From positions 992,001-1,056,000 of the forward strand of contig NC_019902.2 in the NCBI RefSeq assembly GCF_000321415.2: a DNA stretch of 64,000 nt. The letters are read 5' to 3'. Source of the stretch: Thioalkalivibrio nitratireducens DSM 14787. GTDB taxonomy: Bacteria > Pseudomonadota > Gammaproteobacteria > Ectothiorhodospirales > Ectothiorhodospiraceae. Below, in pieces: positions 55,868-64,000 of the stretch. The first letter of the stretch is position 1; the number at the start of each line of letters is the position of its first letter. A model generated the notes under the pieces. That model saw nothing but the letters and a program-made list of their open reading frames with translations, was not told where the DNA came from and ran no database searches. A program made the translations under genes and the position numbers.

Positions 55868-56779
55868 CGTGCCCTCGCGATCCGGCCCGGCAACCGGGCG
55901 TGACATCGGACGCACGGAATCGCGGACCACCAGGAAGCGGTGCATCGCCCGCGCGATCCCGGACGCAAACCCAGAGTTCACTCCCGATCAGCATAGGCCG
56001 TCGAACGGGGGAATGCGCGATGGAACGCCCGCTCCCTCCCGCACGAAAGGGCTCGGAAGGGCGGGGGACACAGGGATGCATGCCCTGCCAGACGGCTCCT
56101 GCCACCAACACCGGAATCGCATAGGTTGTGCCGACGCAGGAGGCACAACGATTCACGCTGCTAAAGCCCCGGATGCGGGGCAGTACAGGGGAAGGCGATC
56201 GTTCGGGATCGTAGGGGGCTTGCGGAAGCGTGAACTATAGGCTGGTCTAAACGCCGAAACGGCCACGTCCCACGGAAGCACCGAATCAGCTAAGCCTGGA
56301 TCTAAGGGCGCGCGTGCCGTACTTCTCTCCCGACTGGCGCGGGGTGACGCCGGCTGCGAAGCGTACACAGGGGGTGTGCGGGTTGTGTGATAGATCCTCG
56401 AAGAAGCCATTTTGTGGCGCCGACGCCATTGGGAGAGCGGCAGGCAACAGCGCGGGCACGGTAGGGCTTGATGTCCGTGACTCGCCGGGGTCGAAGAGCA
56501 GGGCACATACACAAGGATCAACCCGGAATCTGGGAGGGCTTTTTCTGAACCTTGCCAGCGAGGCGGTGGGACAGACGCGGTAGAAAAAGTCCGGATGCAC
56601 GCGCATTGTGTCGGACGGGCGGGTGGAAGGGTAGACGGTGCCCGTAAACTCCTTCAAATACCCGTCACGGCCGAGTTGAACGACAAGTACGGCGGCCGGT
56701 GGGCACGGGCCGGATGCTGGATCCTGCAAGCCCTGCGGAACAGGCCATCCAGGGCTCAGGTATATTGCAAGGGAGTGAC
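55868..56779. other. Gap with a probably non-coding, repeat-like 498-bp open frame
   Basis: The treX promoter should lie in the first part (55868-56000). At 56286-56783 the minus strand has an open frame of 165 codons containing FFEDLSHNPHTPCVRFAAGV. I recall this kind of sequence from many genomes as a spurious 'hypothetical protein' arising from a repeated intergenic element. The composition (Pro, Arg, Ser rich, frames open on both strands) also suggests non-coding. No other gene is visible. Confidence 0.45.
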
Positions 56780-57229
56780 TCATGCATGCTCACTTGATGT
56801 TTGAAAATACACCCTGACACGCCTAGAGAATAATATGTAAAAAAGAATAACGACGCTTGTAAAAATAGCCGCTAGTACATACGCACTTGTATCGTGCAAT
56901 TCTTCACGAAAAGATTCTATAGAAAAGGGGGCGACACAAGCAATAAAATACGATGCAACGAACAAGAACCGCGAGCTACGCCAGCGTCTGGCAAGAAGTA
57001 TAGCCGAGATGGAAGCAGGCACCATAAGACCAACAATCACGAATAACTCGAACAGGTTCTTGGCTGCGCCGTACTGCCACGCAGGATCACCACTCGGGAT
57101 GATTGATCCCGTTAGAGTTGCGCCGAGAGTTAGCAAAGGAGAAAGCAGGCCTGCGATAAACATCAGTTTTAGAGCAAATGGCATTTCGAGAAATGAGCTG
57201 ATCATAATAGACATCTGTATTACCACCAT
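56780..57229 (-). CDS. Candidate immunity protein: small membrane protein
   Basis: This is a 149-residue protein with four hydrophobic helices (for example LKLMFIAGLLSPLLTLGATLTG, LFELFVIVGLMVPASISAILLA, FLFVASYFIACVAPF and AYVLAAIFTSVVILFYILF). Codon use and base composition are much lower in GC than in neighbouring genes, a sign of transfer. The ATG at 57229 lies inside the last codons of the RHS gene (10-bp overlap), so the two are translationally coupled; an internal ATG (MSIMISSF) is an alternative. Position directly after an RHS tip is where immunity genes sit. Function is inferred from position only. Confidence 0.7.
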   Translation of the reverse strand: MVVIQMSIMISSFLEMPFALKLMFIAGLLSPLLTLGATLTGSIIPSGDPAWQYGAAKNLFELFVIVGLMVPASISAILLARRWRSSRFLFVASYFIACVAPFSIESFREELHDTSAYVLAAIFTSVVILFYILFSRRVRVYFQTSSEHA

Positions 57230-60200
57230 CCTATTACATTAATGACACCCGCTGCTCCTGCCGAGAGCCCGAGACCTCTTCTGTGTATCGGGTTCAGGCT
57301 TGAGTTAAGCCCTACCTGTCCGCCATAAGAACTTCCAGTGCCATCAAAGTTGTAGCCACCGCCACCTCCATAAGTGAAATTGGAGCCGCCAAACGATCCG
57401 CCGATCCCAATGGATCCGCCCGCGCTAAACCCGGTTGAGGGGGGCTTCAGGGTCGAGCATGCCGCACCATATGGCCCATCCGTCCTTGCCCCGCCTGTCG
57501 GCCCTTGATCAAATGGATCAAGCGCACCGCCCCCACCAATCCCAACTCCCAATTGCCCACCCATAAACCATGTACCAGTATCATTGCGACCAAATATGAC
57601 ACCCCCGCCAATGCCCGCAAAAGCATTTAAACTTACTGACCAAAGCCCATGTGGGTCGAGCCAATTTAGAGGATCGTTGAGGACGTAGCCGTAGAGGTTG
57701 GGGTCGCCGCCGGCGAAGCGGATGGGGTCCTTGGCGGTCCAGCGGCCCGTGCTGGGGTCGTAGTCCCGGGCTCCGAAACGGACCAGGTTCGTGTGTTGAT
57801 CCAGCAGACCACCTGCAAAGCCGAAGGGCTGGAAACCAGGGTTGGTGTCTTGCAGCACATTGCCCCAGGCGTCGTAATCGATCCGCTGGACCACCTCCCC
57901 TGTGCCCACGTTCACCACCAGGCGCGGGCTCCCGAGCTGGTCAGAGAGAATCCGGTAGGTCGCGTCATCGCGGATCATATAGTCAGGCACGTGGGCGTGC
58001 TCGGCGTACACGAAACGGCTGACCACCTGTCCCGAGCCATCCAGTTCCGCGATCGGATTCAGCTGGTCACGGTACAGGAAGCCCTGGACGAGAGCGCCGT
58101 TCACCCGCTTGCCCACCCGCCGGTTGCGCCCATCGGTCAGGTATTCGATCCGCAGATCCCCGGGCAGGTGTACCTGCTGCAGATTGCCGACTTCGTCGTA
58201 CACATACCGTGTCTGCACGCCGCCGTCCGTCCTGCTTGCCAATTCGCCGTTCTCCGAGTATTCGAACTGCGCCTGCCCGTAGGCCAGCATACGGTCCTGA
58301 CCATCGTAGACGGCGGTCTGCAGACCGTTCACGTGCGTGCGGTTGCCGTTCGCATCGTATGTGTACGTCACTGCAGTGCCATCTCGGGAGACCGTCGCAA
58401 GCCGCCCCGCGACATCATAAGAGTAGGAGGTCCTCGTCAGGCCGCCTTCGATCAGAGCCGTCTCCTCGATCACACGGCCGACGGCGTCGCGGGAATACCC
58501 GAACTCGGCTAACACGCCCGTAGCGCCCGCCGCCCGGATCGAAACGATCTCGCCGAAAGCATTGTAGTCGAGTGCCGTGCTCACCAGGCCCAGGCTGCTA
58601 CCGATGACTCTCCCGTTTCCGGGATCGCGTGCAAGGCTCAGGTCACCCGCCCCGATCAGGAGTCCGTCGCTGTCGTGCTGGTAGGCGATGCCCTGGCCGT
58701 TCACCGACCGTTGCGTGACCCAGAAATTGTGATCGTAGGACTGGGATACCGACCCGTTGACCGTCCCGGCCCAGGTCTCACTCAAGGGAAGGAAGCCATC
58801 CCAGGAATAGGCAAGGTCGATCCCCGTGGGGGAATCAATGGATGCGAGCTGTCCAGTTTCGGGATGGAATCCGAACCGGTACTCGCCCGTGGAGACCCGG
58901 AGGCTGTCCGGGCGCCCGCCGGCATCGTAGAAGAACCGTAACGCCTGCCCGTCGGGCCGCTCGATCGCGGTCAACTGGCGATCGCGGTTGTATTGGTACC
59001 GCGTGATCGTATCCACGCCCGGAAGGGCCGGCGGTAAGTACCGTTGTTCCAGATTCACCGGCGTGTATTCGAACAGGTGCGCCTCACGTCCGGGCGGGAC
59101 CAGCGCCGCAGGGTTTCCGGCGGGGTCATAGACGTAACCGATTTCGCGCCCGTCCGGCAACGTCTCACGAACGATACGGCCCGCGGAATCGTATGCGTAG
59201 CCTCGGGTCCGTGAAAGCGGGTCCGACACCGTCGCGACCTGGCCCGATTCGTTGTAGCTCAACGCATGGACCCGGTCCCCGGCGGCGCCCTGGATCATGC
59301 GGGTCAGCCGCCCCCTGGCATCCCGTTCGTACGCCACAGGCGCCAGCCCGGCAATCGTGTCTCTCCGGATCCGGCTACGCGCATCGAGTTCGATGCTGCG
59401 CTGCCGCCCCTGCGGGCTTGTGATGAACCACACACGATCCGCGGCACTGAAACGGGCCTGGGTCATTCGTCCGTTGCTAGTGACAATCTCCACCAGTTCG
59501 CTATGGCTTAGGGGGTCGCCCGCCTGTCCCAGCATCGCGGTGCGCTGCGTCGTGGTCTGCTGGACACGTCCGCTCGGCGTGCGAAGCGTCACGCTGGACG
59601 GCACCGGACTGCTCATGCCGAAGCGCGGGTCCGGACCCTCCAGGATCTCTGCCAACGTGCCGTCCGCGGCGGTGAAGATGCGCCGCCCAGCGGTATTCAA
59701 CGCCAGCGTTTCCCGGGTCCCGTCCGGGAGAAGGTTCTCGCGCATTCGGTTGCCAGTCGGCGTCTGCTCCACGCGGTAACGGGTGGCGCGTCCCTCGGCC
59801 GAGGTCATTCCGACCTCATAGCCGTTCGCGATGGCCCCGCGGGTGATATTCCAACCGCCGCCGGCCGGGTCTCCGGTGCCCGCGAGCCGCCCGAGCGCAT
59901 CGTACGTATAGGCGGACTGGAAGCCTCGCGGATCGGTGAGACCCGTCAGCAGACCGCGTGCCCGGTAGGCGAAATGGCTCGACTCTCCCATCGGGTTCGT
60001 GACCGAAGCGAGGTACCCATGCGCCCCCACGGACACCACCGTACGCTGACCATCGGGGCCCACGATGGCGACCACGTCTCCAGTGGCATCCCGTTCGATC
60101 CTTGTCCGGTTGCCATCCCCATCCTCGATCTGCACTAGCAGCCCGCGAACGTCGTAGCCGAAGACGTAACGGAGTGCACCGGTCACATTGTCTACGGTGC

Positions 60201-63200
60201 GCAGGTGGCGCCCGGTGTGGTCGAAAACATAGTGCTCGCTGCCGTCCCGCGAAGCGACCATACGGGCGCCGCCCAACGTCCCGCCCAGGCTCGACGCGAT
60301 GCGCCGGACGCGCCGGTTACTGGAATCGGCCAGGTACAGCGAGCCATCGGGGCCGAAGCTGATTTCGGTGCCCCCGATTGTGGCCCGCTCGGCGGGCCCT
60401 CCGTCGCCGGTGAATCCCGACTGTCCGGTTCCGGCCACGGTGCGGATGATGCCATCCGGGGTCACCAACCGGATGCGGCGATTGTCGATGATGTCGGCAA
60501 TCGCGATCGTACCGTCGGACGCAGCCGTGACGGCGCTCACACGCCCCATGCAGGCCAATGTCGCATCCCCTCCGTCACCGCTGAAGCCGTTGCAGACCCT
60601 GCCCGCTGCCCGGTGGATGATGCCATCGGGTCCCACCCGAAACACCGTGTAATTGTGCGAGTCGATGTACAGGTCTCCCTCGGGGCCGACCGCCACGTCA
60701 TAGGTCCGGTCGATGCGTGCCTGTACCGCGGGCCCCCCGATCCCGCCGATGCCAGAGCCGCCGTTGCCAGCGACCGTCCGGATGATCCCGTCGGGCCCGA
60801 TCCTCCGGACCCGGTGTGTGCGGAAGTCGCCCACGTACAGGCTGCCGTCGGCACCGACCGCGATGCCGCGCGGGTCGATGAAACTCGCGTTCACGGCCGG
60901 CCCGCCATCACCGGCAAAGGTCCTGGACCCGTTTCCGGCCACGTGATGTACGGTGCCGTCCGGATTGGCCCGAAAGATTCGAGGTCCGCCGTTGCGGCGC
61001 GTAAAGAACACGGACCCGCCGGCATCCACCGCGACGTTCAAGATGCCGGAGTTGCCGGCGGTCCCGGGAACGGTCGAAATCACCCCTCGCACGTCGACCT
61101 TGCGCACCCGATCGCCGGCCGCCAGGAAGATCGAGCCGTCCGGTGCGATCGCGACGTCGTAGGGACCGTTGATCCCGGCCTCCAGCGCTGGCCCGCCATC
61201 GCCGGTATTCGTGCCATTCCCGTTTCCGGCCACAGTGGTGATCAGGGCGCCCACGTCCTTCGCACTGCGCCGCGTCCCATCGCCCTTGTACAGCACCGCG
61301 TCGGGTGCACTGTACATATGATGGGCGTTCAGGCTCCAGCCGCCGAGACCAAGGACCCGGGCGTCCACAGCACCGAGCATCGGCCGGGACTCGCGCCAGA
61401 GGGTGATCTCATGGCGGCGCCGGTCTCCGGAAAGAATGCCCAGGCCGGTCGCCGCAAAGCTGCGCGAGAAATTCGCGGGAGCGTAATAGACAGCCCGATA
61501 GACATACCCGACCCGCACCGTTGCCGTCTGGGCGGACGGCAGTTCCCGGCCAAAGGCATCCTTGCCGTCCCAGACGAACGTGTGGACCTGGTTCGGGTGG
61601 CCGGCGAAGCTCTGGTGGAACCGCCGGCCGGCCACCTCGATCTGCAGATCTATCCGCTGCAGGCTCGCGGGCACCTGGCTGCCACTGAGCGGGATGCGGA
61701 GGCTGCGCGCCGCCTGCCGCCCCGGAACCCGGTCGCTGCGGTAATTCAGCGAGAACGGTGTACCGGCCACAGGCACCGACTGGCCCAGCACCTGGTTCTG
61801 GCATTCGATGATTGAACCACTGCGGCAGTCCGGCTCATCTTCCCGCTCGTCGATCTCCGGTTCGGGCACCCGGGGCGGCTCTGCATCCGGAGGTGGGCCA
61901 TAGGGCCAATTATAGTCCCAGGGGGTGAAGTGCTCGGTCGGCACGCGCCAGAGACTCTGCCCTGGGGCATAGAGATCGGCGAGCGCGCGGCGCTCGTGCG
62001 CGTCGATTGCGAGCGCCGCAAGCTCAGACTCGGTGGCGGCGGCACCGGAACCGGTCACGTCCAGCACCGCCGCTCCGCCTTCGACCGAGAGCACCCGAAT
62101 GATCCGGCCGTTGTCGGATGCGATCCACGCCGCCTTGTCACGGTCGTACCAGCCAGCGGGCACGATCCCGCCCACCGGGAAGTCGAGGAAGTTTTCCACG
62201 TACACCGGGACCGGTCGGTCGAAGCGAACCTCAGTGGCTCCCGCCGTCATCGCCTCGTCCACCGAGAGTTCCACGGCATAGGTATAACCCGATGTGGGCG
62301 GCAGCTCTCCGGGCATGGCCGCGGCTCCGCTCTCCCCCACCGTGTACTCTGTTGCGCGAACACTCATGCGCGTGATGGGCTGCGAGCTGCCGTCGGCAAA
62401 CCGCAGCTCCGCTGTGGTCCCCTGCGGAAACAGGATCGTGGCCTGCCGCGTGCCGTCGGTGTCGCTCACCACGCTGCCGCGGGCGGCCTGGACCGGTACA
62501 TCGGCCGCGAGATCGATGCTGCTGACGGCCGGGTCGAGAGGGATCAGCACCACGTCGGGTGCCCAGACGTAGTCCAGCCAGGGCACCCGGACCTGCCTCT
62601 GGACCGGAAGATAGCCCGGCTTGTCATATCGCACCGCGAGATGGCCTCCACCGTTCACGGCCATGTCGAAGCTGCCGTCCAGCCGGCTGAGGGTGTGGCC
62701 GAGGTCATCGTGGTCCTTCACCGTGATGCGCACCCCGGCGAGCGGCTGCCCGTCCCGCGCGGTCACTCTGCCGCGCAGCACGGCCGCACGATGCTCGGTG
62801 ATCGTTCCGGGCACCACTCCGCGCTGAATGGGATTGTCCCCGGTGTAGAGGAAGGCGGTCGCGGCCAGCAGCTCCGGAACGCCGCCTTCATCCAAAGCCG
62901 GGGCGACCGTGGCCGGATCCGGCGGCAGAAGGCCTTGGTCTATGCCGGTTACACCGGGTACATCTAGCACGACGGGTGTGCTGCGGTTCTCGGCACGGTC
63001 GACCACGACGAGTTCAAGGCTCTCACCCGGTGAGGCGTCAACGATCAGCGCGAAGCTACCGTCGGCGGCGACTGGACTGCTGGCCACAGCGCCGGTGTGC
63101 GTGTTCTGCAGATGAATCCGCGCGTCCGCCTCGGCACTGCCCACGCCGCCGGTCACGGAGACCTGGCCAGCGCTGACATCGCCGACCCGGACCTGATCGG

Positions 63201-64000
63201 CCTCCACCGGAAGCGGGGGCACCGTATCGAGGACGATCGTGGCCTGCAGTTCGCCGACGTTCCCGGCGCGGTCGACCGCCACGAAGGACAATGTGTTCGG
63301 GCCTTCGACCAGCTCCACCGGGTGATCAAAGCGGTGCTCCAGCCCCAGCGCCACGGCCTCGCCTTCGATCGTCAGTTCCACCGGTTCGCTGACCAGCCCA
63401 TGCAGCCGGGTCTGCACCTGATTGGTGAAGCCACCCGGCTCTGGCGACGTCAGTGTGATCACCGGCGGGATGGTGTCGACCGTGAACCGGCGCTCCGCGA
63501 ACGCGGAGACGTTGCCGGCACGGTCCGCAACCACCGCCCGCAGCGTCACCCCCCCTTCGTGAACGGTCGACTCAGGGACGCACTCCGCGCCGTCGGCGGC
63601 GTGCGCACAGGAGGCCGGGAGATTCTTGTGGTCCACCGTAAGCGCAAGCGAGTCCGGGTCGACCCCGGATCCCACGTCGCTGTACCGCAGCACGATCGGC
63701 GGTCTCGCGGTGTTCTCGAAGCTGTTTTCTGCAGGCGCGACGATCGCGATTTCGGGAGGGGTCACGTCCGCATAAGCGGACAATGCCCAAACACGGCCCC
63801 GAAAGGACGGATGTGTACGCAGATCCAGGCTGACGCTCCAGTCACCATGGGCCGAGATCCGCTGCAGCGTGGAGGCACCCGCGACCCAGGCCGACCCATC
63901 CGCCGGATCGACCGCCAGCGCCAGCACCGTTTCCGTACCGTACAGGGGCTGCAGGGCGAAATGCTCGTGGCCCGAGGCATCCAGCAACCACAGCCAGGTC
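57220..64000 (-). CDS. Giant RHS/YD-repeat polymorphic toxin-like protein (N-terminus beyond window)
   Basis: This is at least 2260 residues, continuing past the right edge. In protein order: Ig-like repeats (about 63.75-62.95 kb; TVDTIPPVITLTSPEPGG), a carboxypeptidase-regulatory-like domain (near 62.7 kb; LAGVRITVKDHDDLGHT), six NHL-type repeats (about 61.25-60.3 kb; TVAGNG with GDGGPA each time), then ~20 YD repeats (60.2-57.9 kb; YVYDEVGNLQQV). The RHS core closes with YDPSTGRWTAKDPIRFAGGDPNLYGYVLNDPLNWLDPHG. After that, ~145 residues of glycine-rich variable tip (IGGSFGGSNFTYGGGGG) end in INVIGWW. The layout (NHL, YD shell, short tip) resembles teneurins and RHS toxins. Toxic activity of the tip is not shown by any motif I recognise. 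Confidence 0.9.
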   Translation of the reverse strand, partial: TWLWLLDASGHEHFALQPLYGTETVLALAVDPADGSAWVAGASTLQRISAHGDWSVSLDLRTHPSFRGRVWALSAYADVTPPEIAIVAPAENSFENTARPPIVLRYSDVGSGVDPDSLALTVDHKNLPASCAHAADGAECVPESTVHEGGVTLRAVVADRAGNVSAFAERRFTVDTIPPVITLTSPEPGGFTNQVQTRLHGLVSEPVELTIEGEAVALGLEHRFDHPVELVEGPNTLSFVAVDRAGNVGELQATIVLDTVPPLPVEADQVRVGDVSAGQVSVTGGVGSAEADARIHLQNTHTGAVASSPVAADGSFALIVDASPGESLELVVVDRAENRSTPVVLDVPGVTGIDQGLLPPDPATVAPALDEGGVPELLAATAFLYTGDNPIQRGVVPGTITEHRAAVLRGRVTARDGQPLAGVRITVKDHDDLGHTLSRLDGSFDMAVNGGGHLAVRYDKPGYLPVQRQVRVPWLDYVWAPDVVLIPLDPAVSSIDLAADVPVQAARGSVVSDTDGTRQATILFPQGTTAELRFADGSSQPITRMSVRATEYTVGESGAAAMPGELPPTSGYTYAVELSVDEAMTAGATEVRFDRPVPVYVENFLDFPVGGIVPAGWYDRDKAAWIASDNGRIIRVLSVEGGAAVLDVTGSGAAATESELAALAIDAHERRALADLYAPGQSLWRVPTEHFTPWDYNWPYGPPPDAEPPRVPEPEIDEREDEPDCRSGSIIECQNQVLGQSVPVAGTPFSLNYRSDRVPGRQAARSLRIPLSGSQVPASLQRIDLQIEVAGRRFHQSFAGHPNQVHTFVWDGKDAFGRELPSAQTATVRVGYVYRAVYYAPANFSRSFAATGLGILSGDRRRHEITLWRESRPMLGAVDARVLGLGGWSLNAHHMYSAPDAVLYKGDGTRRSAKDVGALITTVAGNGNGTNTGDGGPALEAGINGPYDVAIAPDGSIFLAAGDRVRKVDVRGVISTVPGTAGNSGILNVAVDAGGSVFFTRRNGGPRIFRANPDGTVHHVAGNGSRTFAGDGGPAVNASFIDPRGIAVGADGSLYVGDFRTHRVRRIGPDGIIRTVAGNGGSGIGGIGGPAVQARIDRTYDVAVGPEGDLYIDSHNYTVFRVGPDGIIHRAAGRVCNGFSGDGGDATLACMGRVSAVTAASDGTIAIADIIDNRRIRLVTPDGIIRTVAGTGQSGFTGDGGPAERATIGGTEISFGPDGSLYLADSSNRRVRRIASSLGGTLGGARMVASRDGSEHYVFDHTGRHLRTVDNVTGALRYVFGYDVRGLLVQIEDGDGNRTRIERDATGDVVAIVGPDGQRTVVSVGAHGYLASVTNPMGESSHFAYRARGLLTGLTDPRGFQSAYTYDALGRLAGTGDPAGGGWNITRGAIANGYEVGMTSAEGRATRYRVEQTPTGNRMRENLLPDGTRETLALNTAGRRIFTAADGTLAEILEGPDPRFGMSSPVPSSVTLRTPSGRVQQTTTQRTAMLGQAGDPLSHSELVEIVTSNGRMTQARFSAADRVWFITSPQGRQRSIELDARSRIRRDTIAGLAPVAYERDARGRLTRMIQGAAGDRVHALSYNESGQVATVSDPLSRTRGYAYDSAGRIVRETLPDGREIGYVYDPAGNPAALVPPGREAHLFEYTPVNLEQRYLPPALPGVDTITRYQYNRDRQLTAIERPDGQALRFFYDAGGRPDSLRVSTGEYRFGFHPETGQLASIDSPTGIDLAYSWDGFLPLSETWAGTVNGSVSQSYDHNFWVTQRSVNGQGIAYQHDSDGLLIGAGDLSLARDPGNGRVIGSSLGLVSTALDYNAFGEIVSIRAAGATGVLAEFGYSRDAVGRVIEETALIEGGLTRTSYSYDVAGRLATVSRDGTAVTYTYDANGNRTHVNGLQTAVYDGQDRMLAYGQAQFEYSENGELASRTDGGVQTRYVYDEVGNLQQVHLPGDLRIEYLTDGRNRRVGKRVNGALVQGFLYRDQLNPIAELDGSGQVVSRFVYAEHAHVPDYMIRDDATYRILSDQLGSPRLVVNVGTGEVVQRIDYDAWGNVLQDTNPGFQPFGFAGGLLDQHTNLVRFGARDYDPSTGRWTAKDPIRFAGGDPNLYGYVLNDPLNWLDPHGLWSVSLNAFAGIGGGVIFGRNDTGTWFMGGQLGVGIGGGGALDPFDQGPTGGARTDGPYGAACSTLKPPSTGFSAGGSIGIGGSFGGSNFTYGGGGGYNFDGTGSSYGGQVGLNSSLNPIHRRGLGLSAGAAGVINVIGWW

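Overview
The window is a high-GC, gene-dense stretch of a proteobacterial chromosome. Gene content (DgkA, ZnuABC with a Zur-type operator, Lgt-ThyA-FolA, SrkA, CusRS) points to a gammaproteobacterium. My impression is something close to the Ectothiorhodospiraceae (Thioalkalivibrio-like), but that is inference from gene families, not a database result. I recognised no rRNA, tRNA or CRISPR array.

Layout. 1-3.4 kb: the end of dgkA, then a divergent zinc-uptake locus (znuA on the minus strand, znuCB on the plus strand) around one Zur-like operator; ZnuA carries 22 copies of a His-rich pentapeptide. 3.4-19.5 kb: mostly housekeeping genes: bacteriohemerythrin, lgt-thyA-folA with overlapping stops and starts, a YyaL-type thioredoxin-fold protein overlapping a rhodanese, a PlsC-type acyltransferase, a four-gene membrane operon (PF10136 'recombinase' family, small membrane protein, K+ channel with NAD-binding domains, CopD-like protein), a DsrE-like exported protein and a zinc metallopeptidase. 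19.5-34.4 kb: a stress and lipid region with a dodecin, a second-type FtsH, an LplT-like MFS carrier, a 1357-residue HAD/trehalose-phosphatase/GH65 fusion, an AMP-ligase/ACP/acyltransferase fusion and a patatin. It also holds several gene remnants (ATP-grasp, gpmA, cation ATPase, a scrap of GH15).

35-42.3 kb: a copper and envelope-stress cassette. CusRS and a c-type cytochrome lie on the minus strand. On the plus strand are a P1B-ATPase tail, a SHOCT protein, and the series TolC-like protein, multicopper oxidase, cupredoxin and CusF-like protein. Two matching TGAC-N5-TGTAAT boxes suggest one CusR regulon. 42.3-47.5 kb: a mobile-element-rich stretch around srkA, a HIT protein and a site-2 protease. 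It contains a Tn5/IS4-like transposase remnant split by a 280-bp MITE with an 8-bp target duplication, a second copy of that MITE, and an unrelated 160-bp element with its own 8-bp target duplication.

47.5-55.9 kb: a minus-strand treX-treY-treZ-GH15 operon that would make trehalose from glycogen. 56.8-64 kb: a giant RHS/YD-repeat protein (N-terminus outside the window) with Ig-like, carboxypeptidase-regulatory-like, NHL and YD-repeat regions. It ends in a variable glycine-rich tip that overlaps a low-GC gene for a small membrane protein, the layout expected of a polymorphic toxin with its immunity protein.

Several families of short dispersed repeats lie in the gaps between genes, including a 95-bp repeat present twice in inverted orientation with 93 of 95 identities. 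Together the window suggests a cell invested in metal homeostasis and compatible-solute metabolism, with an accessory region undergoing decay and repeat invasion.
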